A stretch of 64,000 nucleotides of DNA, taken from contig NZ_VLKO01000007.1 in NCBI RefSeq assembly GCF_007830355.1, forward strand, positions 209,412 through 273,411, read 5' to 3'. This stretch comes from Flavobacterium tiangeerense (GTDB lineage: Bacteria; Bacteroidota; Bacteroidia; Flavobacteriales; Flavobacteriaceae). The stretch's first letter is position 1. Each line of letters starts with the position of its first letter. Shown here piece after piece: positions 19,093 through 27,889 of this stretch. The position numbers and the translations under genes are program-made. The notes under the pieces were generated by a model that was not told the origin of the DNA, made no database searches, and worked only from the letters and a program-made list of their open reading frames with translations.

Positions 19093-20382
19093 TTATATTT
19101 TGTTAAGCAATTGAACCAAATCTTTCGTGAGGTTTTTTCTAGAATAGTTTTGTAAACCAACTCCATTGGATTGCAACGTTCCTTCTAAAAATTGATCATA
19201 AAAGTCCAAAATTACTCTTTTAAGTTTCATTTTCTCAGAATAGTCAAAAAATACACCTGTGTTGGTATTGGTAATAATTTCAGCAAAATCAGAATCTTGA
19301 GGCCCAATTGCTATAATAGGCCTATTAGAAACCATGTATTCAAAAAGTTTTCCCGGGATAATGCTTTTAGTATCTTCAGAGTTGATTTCGATTAGCAACA
19401 AAACCTGTGACTTTCTTTGGTGCGCAATAGCTTCTGCATGTGAAACATAACCCAGATTATTCAAATATGCATTTAACCCGAATTGAGAAATAGTTTCTAA
19501 AACTTCTTGACTGACCGCGCCTATTAGTTTTATTTCTAAATTCAATTTAAAACTAGGGATTTCCTCTAGCAGTTCCAGCAGCACTTCCCATAACATCTTT
19601 GGATTTCTCTCAGAAAGAAAAGAACCAATGTGTGCTAAGCTAAATTTGACATCTAAAGTTTGTTTTTCAATTTGCTCTGTATCATAACCATTGGTAATTA
19701 CCGAAATTGGTTTATTTGTAATCGCTTGAAATTCCGTTTTAGTAGTTTTACTCGTTACAATAACCGTATCAGCAGTATTCAAAACCTGATGCTCTAAAGC
19801 TTTATGTTTCTTGGCGGCAAAACTTGATAAACGTAAGGATTTATGATACCCTATTGTGGTCCAAGGATCTCTAAAATCAGCAAACCATTTTAGATTTAAT
19901 TTTTGTTTTAATTCTAATCCAATAAGATGCAAACTGTGTGGCGGACCCGAAGTTATAATGGTATCAATATCATTTTCTAAAATGTATTTTTCTAAAAATG
20001 ATACTGATGGTTTTACCCAAAAAACGCGGGCATCAGGAATAAAAAGATTGCCTCTAATCCAAAGAAAAGTTTTATCAAGAAAAGATTGCTTTTTTTGATT
20101 GGGAATAATCCCCGAATTCATTTTTTGAGTTTTATTCTTGGATAAAAAAGAGGCCAATTGATAAGGCTCAAAAATCCTATGCTTGACAATAATTGCTTGA
20201 TCTGACACCTCACTTACAAGATTTTGATCCACAATAGGATAGGTAGGATTCTCCGGAATATAAACTATAGGCTGAACGCCAAAATCTGGCAAATACTTTA
20301 CGAACTTAAGCCAACGCTGTACTCCTGGTCCTCCCGCTGGTGGCCAATAATAGGTAATTATTAAAATTTTATTATTTTTCAA
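19093..20382 (-). CDS. Glycosyltransferase family 4 (GT-B fold)
   Basis: The 429-residue protein begins KILIITYYWPPAGGPGVQRW, the typical N-terminus of GT4-like enzymes with an N-terminal glycosyltransferase 4 domain. A C-terminal domain contains HIGSFLSERNPKMLWEVL and PGKLFEYMVSNRPIIAIG, the usual E-x-x-x-x nucleotide-sugar site region. It is probably cytoplasmic or peripheral to the inner membrane and transfers a sugar onto a lipid-linked or secreted glycan. It lies between YfhO and the flippase genes with short gaps, consistent with one operon. Donor and acceptor cannot be deduced. Confidence 0.9.
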   Translation of the reverse strand: MKNNKILIITYYWPPAGGPGVQRWLKFVKYLPDFGVQPIVYIPENPTYPIVDQNLVSEVSDQAIIVKHRIFEPYQLASFLSKNKTQKMNSGIIPNQKKQSFLDKTFLWIRGNLFIPDARVFWVKPSVSFLEKYILENDIDTIITSGPPHSLHLIGLELKQKLNLKWFADFRDPWTTIGYHKSLRLSSFAAKKHKALEHQVLNTADTVIVTSKTTKTEFQAITNKPISVITNGYDTEQIEKQTLDVKFSLAHIGSFLSERNPKMLWEVLLELLEEIPSFKLNLEIKLIGAVSQEVLETISQFGLNAYLNNLGYVSHAEAIAHQRKSQVLLLIEINSEDTKSIIPGKLFEYMVSNRPIIAIGPQDSDFAEIITNTNTGVFFDYSEKMKLKRVILDFYDQFLEGTLQSNGVGLQNYSRKNLTKDLVQLLNKI

Positions 20383-20439
20383 TTTATTCCTGTTGAATTA
20401 AAATATTCCTGACAACTACTCCGAAAATATAAAACAACA

Positions 20440-22860
20440 TTAATTAATCACGTTCTTCGGGTTCTTCTTTTTTTCGTAATAAATTCCCCCAATCAGTAGT
20501 AACAATATTCCAACTGCACTTATCAGCGTAATCATACTACCCGTTTTTACTACTTGAGGCTCAAACTTAAATTCGATTTTATGTTTTCCTGCTGGTACTG
20601 GTAATCCTCTTAAAAGATAATCAACTCTCAAATGATCTACTTTTTTATCGTCAATGTAAGCATTCCACCCATTGCCATAATAAGCCTCAGAGAACACAGC
20701 GAAGCCTTCATTTTTATTAGTAGCAGTATACTTGATGTAATTTGGTTTATACGTAACTACAGCTATTGTAGCCGCGCTATCTTTGGCGAAAGCCGTATTT
20801 TTAACTTGAAACTCCTTTGTATTAATGACAACCGTATTTTTAGAATCTAATTTATCCAAAGCTTTCATTTCGGCATCGGGAGAATTTACTTGTTTGACCT
20901 GACTGATAAACCAAGCATTTCCATTAGCATCAGGGTTAGCAACCGGAAATTCTTTCCCTTCCTTATCTTTCTGTATCAAATACTTCACATTAAGCATGTT
21001 CAGCACTTCGATATTGTTTTTTACAATTTGGTAATCCAGTAACTGCTGTATCCTTCTTGGTCTCACAGCACTGTAACCACCAATAGATTTATGAAAATAA
21101 GAGGCTCTAGCACCCATAATATCTCCTACCTCAAATACTCTATAATTTGAAGTATCTTTTAAAATTTCCGCATCTGATGGAGATTCTTGGAAAGGTGCTT
21201 CTACTTGGTACTTGCTCACAAAATCTTTCCCTGAAACATAATTTTTAGCAACAAAAAACAAGTCAGAAACCATCAATAAACCTACAATTATGATAGCAGT
21301 ATTTTGAGCAAATCTCTCCTTTAAAGCCAGCCACAAAACTCCAGCTACCAATATTATAAAGAAAGCAGAGCGAAGCAAATCTGCACTAAACAAACTCATT
21401 CGATCTTCCTTCAAAGCGTTTACAAAATCAGGACCGTAGCTTTCTTGAAAATACGAATCACTTCCACCTGAAAAACTAAACATGCTTTTACTTAAAAACA
21501 AAATAAGAAGTATACCTAGCGAAAGAATTGTTGTTTCATACAACGATTTCCATTGCAATTTTTTATCTGATTTGAAATACGATTGTAATCCCATTATTGC
21601 AAGTACTGGGAAGCACATTTCTAAAACTACCTGAATAGAGGAAACCGCTCTAAACTTATCATACAACGGTATGTACTCAATAAAAAAATCAGTTAATAAA
21701 GGGAAATTTTTTCCCCAAGAAAGCAATAAGGAAACAAATACGCCTGCTAAAAAAACGTATTTAATTTTTCTTTGATCTAAAAACAAAGCCATCACTGCCA
21801 AAAAGAAAACTACAATTCCTATGTAAGCTGGTGCCGCCACAATTGGTTGATCTCCCCAATAAGTAGGCATTCCTGAGACAAAATCAGTTGCTTGATCCTC
21901 TGGAACCCCTTGTCCTATCATGAACTCAAACATGTGGCTATCCTTGCCTACTTTTTCATTATTTGAACCTCCAAAAAGACGAGGAGCAATAAGGTTAAAG
22001 CTTTCCATTACACCATAACTATATTCGGTAATATAATCTTTAGACATAGATGAAGTAGTCTGGTTTTTAGTCCCATCAGGGTTAAAGGTAAGCTCACTTT
22101 TCCCTCTAATACTGAAATTAGTATACTCAGAAGTAGCCAACAAGTTAGTTGCATTGGCACCAAGCGCAAAAACACCAGCAACTGCCAGAGCTCCAAAAGA
22201 ATATAGTAACGCCTTATATTCTTTATCTTTTAGGTGTTTATATATAAAATACGCAGAAAGTATTAAAAGGAAAATCAAGAGGTAGTACGTCATTTGAAAG
22301 TGATTTGCATTGATCTCTAATGCTGTCGCAAAAAGTGTAATCAAACCACCCAACACGTATTTCTTTTGGAAAACCAAAATAAATCCCGCCACAACAAGTG
22401 GCATGTACCCAATTGCATGTGCTTTTGCATTATGACCTACACCCAAAATAACAATCAAATAAGTGGAAAATCCAAAAGCCAAGGCTCCGAAGAAGGCCTT
22501 TAGAGGATCTATTTTCAGCACTAATAATAATGCATAAAAACCTAAGAAGTAAAGAAATAAATAGTCCGCAGGACGTGGTAAAAATCGCAACGCATCATCA
22601 AGAACACCTATATAATCATGCGAATACTTGGCTCCTAATTGATACGTAGGCATACCGCCAAAGGCTGAATTAGTCCAATACGGTTCTACATCATTTGTGG
22701 CTCTAAAATCGTTTTGCTCCTTGGCCATACCTGTATATTGAACAATATCCGATTGAAAAATTTGTTTGCCTTGCAAAACTGGATAAAAGTAAATCAAGGA
22801 AACAAGAACAAAACCAAAAATGGCAAGAGCGTGTGGGTAAAACTTATTAATTATTTTCAA
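20440..22860 (-). CDS. YfhO-family multi-spanning membrane protein
   Basis: The 806-residue protein has many hydrophobic helices in its first 560 residues (starting HALAIFGFVLVSLIYFYPVL) and one near the C-terminus. A soluble domain follows the first set, with the typical YfhO stretch SYFHKSIGGYSAVRPRRIQQLLDY and a jelly-roll-like end before the last helix. The family is a GT-C-like group of membrane glycosyltransferases; in Gram-positives members help glycosylate teichoic acid. Here it leads an operon with a glycosyltransferase and a flippase (gaps 57 and 38 bp), consistent with envelope glycan work. The exact reaction is unknown. Confidence 0.9.
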   Translation of the reverse strand: MKIINKFYPHALAIFGFVLVSLIYFYPVLQGKQIFQSDIVQYTGMAKEQNDFRATNDVEPYWTNSAFGGMPTYQLGAKYSHDYIGVLDDALRFLPRPADYLFLYFLGFYALLLVLKIDPLKAFFGALAFGFSTYLIVILGVGHNAKAHAIGYMPLVVAGFILVFQKKYVLGGLITLFATALEINANHFQMTYYLLIFLLILSAYFIYKHLKDKEYKALLYSFGALAVAGVFALGANATNLLATSEYTNFSIRGKSELTFNPDGTKNQTTSSMSKDYITEYSYGVMESFNLIAPRLFGGSNNEKVGKDSHMFEFMIGQGVPEDQATDFVSGMPTYWGDQPIVAAPAYIGIVVFFLAVMALFLDQRKIKYVFLAGVFVSLLLSWGKNFPLLTDFFIEYIPLYDKFRAVSSIQVVLEMCFPVLAIMGLQSYFKSDKKLQWKSLYETTILSLGILLILFLSKSMFSFSGGSDSYFQESYGPDFVNALKEDRMSLFSADLLRSAFFIILVAGVLWLALKERFAQNTAIIIVGLLMVSDLFFVAKNYVSGKDFVSKYQVEAPFQESPSDAEILKDTSNYRVFEVGDIMGARASYFHKSIGGYSAVRPRRIQQLLDYQIVKNNIEVLNMLNVKYLIQKDKEGKEFPVANPDANGNAWFISQVKQVNSPDAEMKALDKLDSKNTVVINTKEFQVKNTAFAKDSAATIAVVTYKPNYIKYTATNKNEGFAVFSEAYYGNGWNAYIDDKKVDHLRVDYLLRGLPVPAGKHKIEFKFEPQVVKTGSMITLISAVGILLLLIGGIYYEKKKNPKNVIN

Positions 22861-22913
22861 TTTATAATGTATTGGATTTAATAAATGTATTGATGTGGTT
22901 CAAGCAAAACGAT

Positions 22914-23198
22914 TTAATCTATTTCTTCATAGTCCACGTAATCCCCTACTTTTTTAGTTTCGCGAGGTTTTTTTACGTTTTCTGTGCTATAAATTATTTC
23001 ATCTTGTTGCTGCTGTTGCTGCGAATTGTTCCAAGATTTTTGCTGATATTGCTGTTGTTGCATGTTTTGACCTGCTTTTTCTACTACCTTTTTTATAATT
23101 AATGGCAAAAAAAGTTTTGCTAAAAATTTGAATATGTAGTAAAATGCAATGATAAATAAAATTGTATTTAAAACACTTTTAAAAGAAGCTGTTTGCAT
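22914..23198 (-). CDS. DUF4834-type small membrane protein
   Basis: From the ATG at 23198 the product has 94 residues: one membrane segment (VLNTILFIIAFYYIFKFLAKLF, about 8-30), a glutamine-rich stretch with runs of Gln, and a charged tail ending VGDYVDYEEID. This layout matches the small flavobacterial DUF4834 family, whose function is unknown. The frame extends to 23249, but the extra residues are not signal-like and are probably upstream DNA. Confidence 0.75.
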   Translation of the reverse strand: MQTASFKSVLNTILFIIAFYYIFKFLAKLFLPLIIKKVVEKAGQNMQQQQYQQKSWNNSQQQQQQDEIIYSTENVKKPRETKKVGDYVDYEEID

Positions 23199-23287
23199 AA
23201 AGGTAATTTTTTCCAAAAATAATAAATTCAGAACTATATTTGGGGACAAAATTAAGATATCATTCTTAATTAAATGATAAATTATAG

Positions 23288-23295
23288 TACTTTTG
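23288..23295 (+). promoter_or_regulatory. Candidate -7 element (TACTTTTG) of the 23332 operon
   Basis: TACTTTTG fits TAnnTTTG and lies 36 bp before the chosen ATG. It overlaps a TTG (23293) from which the frame is also open, so the box argues for the downstream ATG. Confidence 0.5.
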
Positions 23296-23331
23296 AAAAG
23301 CTATGTTACACCAAAAACAAAAAAAACAATT

Positions 23332-24291
23332 ATGCGAAAATTTAAATCATTCCTTGTAGCGGCTCTTTTTGCAATTCCAAGTATTCAATATGCACAGTAC
23401 ACCGATGAAATAAACTCTAATAGACCCGGAGAAACCATGTCTGCATTTGCCGTGGGTAAATCAGTTATTCAGGTTGAAACAGGAGTTTACGGAATCAATC
23501 AAAAACACAATTTATTGGGGTATGAAGCAAATGGTTTTGGTCTTGATGCCACATTGCGCTGGGGTTTGTTTCTGGAACGTTTAGAGTTGATAGCTGATAT
23601 TCAATATCAAAATGAGACCTATACTTCTTTATTCAGCAAAACCGCTATTGCTGATTTTAAACAACTTGTATTAGGAGCAAAATATTTAATTTACGACCCT
23701 AATAAAAATTATAAGAAAAAAGTAAACCTATATAGCTGGAAAGCAAACAAGGCGTTTCACTGGCGTCAATTAATCCCAGCTGTTTCAGGTTTTGTAGGTG
23801 TAAATTATTCGGCAGAGAATAATCCGTATGCGTTTTCAAACAGAAACCCAACCGAAAGTAGATACCCTGCTCAATTCTCGCCAAAAGCAATGTTGATTAC
23901 GCAAAACAATCTGGGTGACGGAAGATGGGTTTTAGTTTCAAACATCATTGCTGATTATATAGGTACTGAATTTCCTAATTATAGCTATGCCGTTACCTTA
24001 ACACGTGGTTTTAATAATAAATGGTCTGGTTTTGTAGAAAATCAAGGCATAAAAAGTGAATTATATGCAGATGCCATTGTGAGAGGTGGAGCAGCTTATT
24101 TACTCAACAAAAACATGCAAGTAGACGCTTCAATAGGCACTAGTTTAAAAGAGACTCCATCCGCTTTATTTGGTGGAATCGGTTTTTCATGGCGATATGA
24201 TGGCAAATATAAAGAAGTTCGCATTGATGTAGAACCTAATAAAAAAGAAGCTAAAGCAAAAAAAGTAGCTAAAAAAATTAAAAAAGGATAA
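23332..24291 (+). CDS. Outer-membrane transporter-like protein (Phenol_MetA_deg-type barrel)
   Basis: From the ATG at 23332 there are 319 residues. A signal peptide (MRKFKSFLVAALFAIPSIQYA) is followed by EINSNRPGETMSAFAVGKSVIQ, the usual start of the 'MetA-pathway of phenol degradation' family of outer-membrane barrels. The tail is rich in Lys and Ala (about 299-319), which is unusual for a barrel end and may lie in the periplasm. Despite the family name, flavobacterial members have no proven link to phenol. The GNAT gene follows after 22 bp and is probably co-transcribed. Confidence 0.75.
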   Translation: MRKFKSFLVAALFAIPSIQYAQYTDEINSNRPGETMSAFAVGKSVIQVETGVYGINQKHNLLGYEANGFGLDATLRWGLFLERLELIADIQYQNETYTSLFSKTAIADFKQLVLGAKYLIYDPNKNYKKKVNLYSWKANKAFHWRQLIPAVSGFVGVNYSAENNPYAFSNRNPTESRYPAQFSPKAMLITQNNLGDGRWVLVSNIIADYIGTEFPNYSYAVTLTRGFNNKWSGFVENQGIKSELYADAIVRGGAAYLLNKNMQVDASIGTSLKETPSALFGGIGFSWRYDGKYKEVRIDVEPNKKEAKAKKVAKKIKKG

Positions 24292-24313
24292 TAAAAACAT
24301 TCTAAAACACAAC

Positions 24314-25432
24314 ATGATTACAATACACGAAGCCGTATCAAAAAAAGAATTAACAGCGTTCATTAAATTTCCTTTTTCCCTTTACAAAAATAATCCCTAC
24401 TGGGTTCCGCCGCTTATTGCGGATGAGCTCGAAACATTTGATAAAACAAAAAATCCAGCTTTTGAAAATGCAGAAGCCTATTTTTATGTAGCCAAAAAAA
24501 ACAATGAAATCGTTGGCCGAATTACAGCAATAATTAATTGGAGTGAGGTAAAAAACCAACAGAAATTAAAAGTACGTTTTGGTTGGTTTGATGTAATTGA
24601 TGACATCGAAGTGACAAAAGCTCTATTAGAAAAGGTTTACGAACTTGGCAAAAAAAACAATCTAGATCATGTAGAGGGACCTATGGGATTTTCAAATCTT
24701 GACAAAGTTGGGGTCATGACTGAGGGTTTTAATGAAATTAGCACAATGATCACTTGGTACAACCATCCTTATTATGCAAACCATTTTAGAGAACTAGGAT
24801 TTAAAGTTGAGAAAGAATATTTAGAGAGTAAATTCCCTTTTGAAAATGTAAAACTTGAGTTTTTTGAAAAGGCAAATGATTTGGTTAAAAAAAGATATCA
24901 ATTGAGTCCGCTGAACTTTAAAACCACAAAAGAAGTAATCCCGCACGTGGATAAAATGTTTGATTTATTCAATAAATCCTACGCTTCCTTATCCTCTTTT
25001 GTAGCTATTTCTGATACACAAAAAGAGTATTTTAAGAAAAAGTACATCAGCTTTATCAATCCTGAATTTATAAAGTTTGTTGAAGATAAAGACCATAACA
25101 TTGTCGCTTTTAGTATTGTAATGCCTGATTTTGCTGAAGCTTTACAAAAATCCAAAGGAAAATTGTTTCCGTTTGGGTTCTTACACATGCTCAAGGCTAG
25201 AAAACAAAGTAAAAATGTGATTTTTTATCTAATAGGTGTACTACCCGAATACCAAAACAAAGCCGTAACCGCCATTCTATTCAAGGAATGTTATGAAACA
25301 TTTAAAGAAAAAGGGATCTTAAACTGTTTTAGAACTCCTGAACTTGCAGATAATGTTGCTATTCAAAATCTGTGGAAACATTTTGACCCTCAAGTACATA
25401 AAAAGCGTTGTACTTTTAGAGCTGAATTGTAA
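24314..25432 (+). CDS. GNAT-superfamily acyltransferase-like protein (YghO-like)
   Basis: The 372-residue protein begins with FIKFPFSLYKNNPYWVPPLIADE, typical of the large YghO-like GNAT family. It has a first GNAT-like half (AYFYVAKKNNEIVGRITAIIN) and a second half with YLIGVLPEYQNKAVTAILFKE, resembling the acetyl-CoA-binding strand-loop of N-acyltransferases. It is cytoplasmic, and the substrate is unknown. It lies 22 bp behind the outer-membrane gene and ends at a strong terminator. Confidence 0.8.
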   Translation: MITIHEAVSKKELTAFIKFPFSLYKNNPYWVPPLIADELETFDKTKNPAFENAEAYFYVAKKNNEIVGRITAIINWSEVKNQQKLKVRFGWFDVIDDIEVTKALLEKVYELGKKNNLDHVEGPMGFSNLDKVGVMTEGFNEISTMITWYNHPYYANHFRELGFKVEKEYLESKFPFENVKLEFFEKANDLVKKRYQLSPLNFKTTKEVIPHVDKMFDLFNKSYASLSSFVAISDTQKEYFKKKYISFINPEFIKFVEDKDHNIVAFSIVMPDFAEALQKSKGKLFPFGFLHMLKARKQSKNVIFYLIGVLPEYQNKAVTAILFKECYETFKEKGILNCFRTPELADNVAIQNLWKHFDPQVHKKRCTFRAEL

Positions 25433-25445
25433 ACATTAACCCATA

Positions 25446-25481
25446 AAAAAACCATCTGTTTAAAAGTAACAGATGGTTTTT
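25446..25481. terminator. Bidirectional rho-independent terminator
   Basis: AAAAACCATCTGTT and its complement AACAGATGGTTTTT form a long stem with loop TAAAAGT, between the convergent GNAT and oxoamine synthase genes. Confidence 0.9.
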
Positions 25482-25500
25482 ATAATTTTAGAATAAGATC

Positions 25501-26763
25501 TTAAGCGTCTAAATCAACTGTAGTTCTACTTGCAATCTCCTTATAAGTACCATTTTCTAGTTTTTCACGTATAGCTTCAAATGCTGTCAATGTTTCATTA
25601 ACATCATCAATAGTATGTGAAGTTGTAGGTATCATACGCAATAAAATAATTCCTTTTGGAATTACAGGATAGATTACAATACTTAAAAAGATACCATAAT
25701 TTTCTCTTAAATCATTTACCATCACCATAGCTTCTGGAACACTTCCTTCAAGATAAACTGGAGTAACACACGTATTAGTATCACCAATATTAAAGTTTCT
25801 CTCTTTTAATCCGTTTTGTAATGCGTTTACATTTTCCCAAAGTTTATCTTTCAATCCTGGGTTGTTACGCAACAATTCCAATCTTTTTAAAGAACCAATA
25901 GTTTGAATCATTGGCAATGCTTTGGCAAACATTTGAGAACGTAAATTGTATTTTAAATAATCAATAATATCTTTATCAGCGGCTACAAAAGCACCAATAT
26001 TAGCCATCGATTTTGCAAATGTCGAGAAGTAAACATCGATACCATCTTGACAACCTTGCTCCTCACCTGCTCCAGCTCCTGTTTTACCTAAGGTTCCAAA
26101 ACCGTGTGCATCATCAACTAGCAAACGGAAATTGTACTTTTCTTTTAAAGCAACAATTTCTTTCAATTTACCTTGTTGACCACGCATACCAAAAACACCT
26201 TCGGTAATAAACAAAATCCCACCACCTGTTTCAGTAGCCATTTTAGTTGCACGTTGCAGGTTTTTCTCCATACTTTCAAGATCATTGTGCTTGTAAGTAT
26301 ATCTTTTCCCACTGTGCAAACGTACTCCATCTATAATACATGCATGTGCGTCTACGTCATATACAATAATGTCGTTACGTGTCACTAAAGCATCAATAGT
26401 GGACATAATTCCTTGGTATCCAAAATTCAACAAGTAAGCTGATTCTTTCATAACAAAAGCGGCTAACTCATTCTCTAATTGCTCATGATATTTAGTGTGA
26501 CCACTCATCATTCTAGCTCCCATAGGATATGCGGCTCCATACTGTGCAGCGGCATCTGTATCAGCCTGACGAACTTCAGGATGATTGGCTAGACCTAAAT
26601 AGTCATTCAAACTCCAATTCAAAATATTTTTACCTCCAAACTGCATTCTTGGTCCCAACTCACCTTCTAATTTTGGAAAAACAAAATACCCTTCAGCTTG
26701 TGAAGCCCATTTCCCTAAAGGACCTTTATTGTTTTGAATTCTTTCGAATAAATCTTTTACCAT
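25501..26763 (-). CDS. Alpha-oxoamine synthase (serine palmitoyltransferase or cysteate acyltransferase type)
   Basis: The 420-residue PLP enzyme of aminotransferase fold I condenses an amino acid with an acyl-CoA or acyl-ACP and releases CO2. Visible are NWSLNDYLGLANHPEV, the substrate-binding loop GARMMSGHTKYHEQLE, DDAHGFGTLG with the PLP-contacting Asp and His, and STFAKSMANIGAF, whose Lys is the likely Schiff-base residue. Bacteroidetes use such enzymes to start sphingolipids (serine) or sulfonolipids such as capnine (cysteate), the latter being linked to gliding flavobacteria. The sequence alone does not let me choose. The ATG at 26763 gives the conserved start MVKDLFERIQ; the longer frame to 26802 is AT-rich leader. 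Confidence 0.88.
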   Translation of the reverse strand: MVKDLFERIQNNKGPLGKWASQAEGYFVFPKLEGELGPRMQFGGKNILNWSLNDYLGLANHPEVRQADTDAAAQYGAAYPMGARMMSGHTKYHEQLENELAAFVMKESAYLLNFGYQGIMSTIDALVTRNDIIVYDVDAHACIIDGVRLHSGKRYTYKHNDLESMEKNLQRATKMATETGGGILFITEGVFGMRGQQGKLKEIVALKEKYNFRLLVDDAHGFGTLGKTGAGAGEEQGCQDGIDVYFSTFAKSMANIGAFVAADKDIIDYLKYNLRSQMFAKALPMIQTIGSLKRLELLRNNPGLKDKLWENVNALQNGLKERNFNIGDTNTCVTPVYLEGSVPEAMVMVNDLRENYGIFLSIVIYPVIPKGIILLRMIPTTSHTIDDVNETLTAFEAIREKLENGTYKEIASRTTVDLDA

Positions 26764-26799
26764 AATATGTAAAGTAATAATTTTAATTTTAAGAAGTTG

Positions 26800-26807
26800 C
26801 AAAAATA
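26800..26807 (-). promoter_or_regulatory. Candidate -7 element (TATTTTTG) of the oxoamine synthase gene
   Basis: The minus strand has TATTTTTG 37 bp upstream of the chosen ATG, overlapping the extended frame's start at 26802. No TTG is seen at the usual -33 spacing. Confidence 0.4.
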
Positions 26808-26996
26808 ATTATTTAAATTTTATAAAGGACTTGAAAGTAAATTTATTTTTCAAGCAATCTAATCCTACGAAAATTAAGATATTTCAAACGCCAAAATTCA
26901 AACATAATGATACTAAAATTCTAGGAATCCCTTTTTATAGTGCATTTTTAAACAAATCAAATACTAAACATTCCAACCATAACACAATAAACTTTG

Positions 26997-27004
26997 TATA
27001 TTTG
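26997..27004 (+). promoter_or_regulatory. Candidate -7 element (TATATTTG) of the NYN gene
   Basis: TATATTTG matches TAnnTTTG 24 bp before the ATG. No good -33 TTG is visible. Confidence 0.45.
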
Positions 27005-27028
27005 ACTTACTAAAATAAATTTAAATTT

Positions 27029-27793
27029 ATGTCTAACAATACAAAGGAATTAAAACTAGCGGTACTTATTGATGCTGACAACGTTCCCTACAGTAATGTA
27101 AAAGGAATGATGGAAGAGATTGCTAAGTTTGGTACGCCTACTACAAAACGCATCTATGCCGATTGGACAAAACCAAATGCTAGCGGTTGGAAAAGTGTAT
27201 TATTAGAACATGCCATTACTCCTATACAACAATACAGTTATACAGTAGGCAAAAATTCCTCAGATTCAGCCATGATTATTGATGCCATGGATTTACTCTA
27301 TTCTGATAAAGTAGATGGTTTTTGTATTGTATCCAGCGACTCTGATTTCACAAGACTTGCCATTCGATTGCGAGAATCTGGAATGAAGGTCATAGGAATA
27401 GGCGAACAAAAAACACCCAATTCATTCATTGTAGCTTGTGACCGATTTGTATACATTGAAGTCTTGGACGGAGCAATCAAAAAGAAAGAACCAAAAAGAA
27501 CAGCAACAGATCCTAAAAAACCATCTCCTAAAAGCTTAAATAAAGTAGACCTGCAAACTATAGAATTAATTGAATCTACCATTGAAGATATTGGTGATGA
27601 TAGCGGATGGGCGTTTCTAGGTGATGTTGGAAATTTAATTGTAAAAAAGAAACCCGAGTTTGACCCAAGGAATTATGGTTTTTCAAAACTAACTCCGATG
27701 TTGAAATCCTTGACAGATATTCTTGAAATAGATGAGCGCGACTCAGATAAAAAAGGAATCAAACACGTTTATGTACGATTGCGATTTAGCTAA
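27029..27793 (+). CDS. NYN-domain protein with C-terminal OST-HTH/LOTUS domain
   Basis: The 254-residue protein carries an N-terminal NYN (PIN-like) nuclease domain: LAVLIDADNVPYSN with the first acidic residues, SSDSAMIIDAMDLLY, and GFCIVSSDSDFTRLAIRLRE with the later Asp cluster. After a Lys/Pro-rich linker (about 150-172) comes a winged-helix-like OST-HTH domain (about 173-254; GWAFLGDVGNLIVKKKPEFDPRNYGFSKL). In the family this pairing suggests RNA binding and possible RNA cleavage, but the bacterial substrates are unknown. It stands alone with its own -7 box. Confidence 0.88.
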   Translation: MSNNTKELKLAVLIDADNVPYSNVKGMMEEIAKFGTPTTKRIYADWTKPNASGWKSVLLEHAITPIQQYSYTVGKNSSDSAMIIDAMDLLYSDKVDGFCIVSSDSDFTRLAIRLRESGMKVIGIGEQKTPNSFIVACDRFVYIEVLDGAIKKKEPKRTATDPKKPSPKSLNKVDLQTIELIESTIEDIGDDSGWAFLGDVGNLIVKKKPEFDPRNYGFSKLTPMLKSLTDILEIDERDSDKKGIKHVYVRLRFS

Positions 27794-27810
27794 CATCTCT
27801 TCTACTTTTG
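27779..27810 (+). promoter_or_regulatory. Bacteroidetes-type promoter before the glutamate-synthase-like gene
   Basis: TTG (27779-27781), a 21-nt spacer and TACTTTTG (27803-27810) match TTG-N17-23-TAnnTTTG. The -33 part lies in the last codons of the NYN gene. Confidence 0.5.
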
Positions 27811-27889
27811 GTTTCCAAAATTAAAAACATTTTTAACAAGAACTTATCCATTTTGAATACAAAGCCATTTTCAAATTGAAATTTAATAT

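Noticed and set aside
22978..23062. CTG/TTG-rich tract resembling a simple repeat
   Set aside because: It is explained by the glutamine-rich coding part of the DUF4834 gene on the minus strand.
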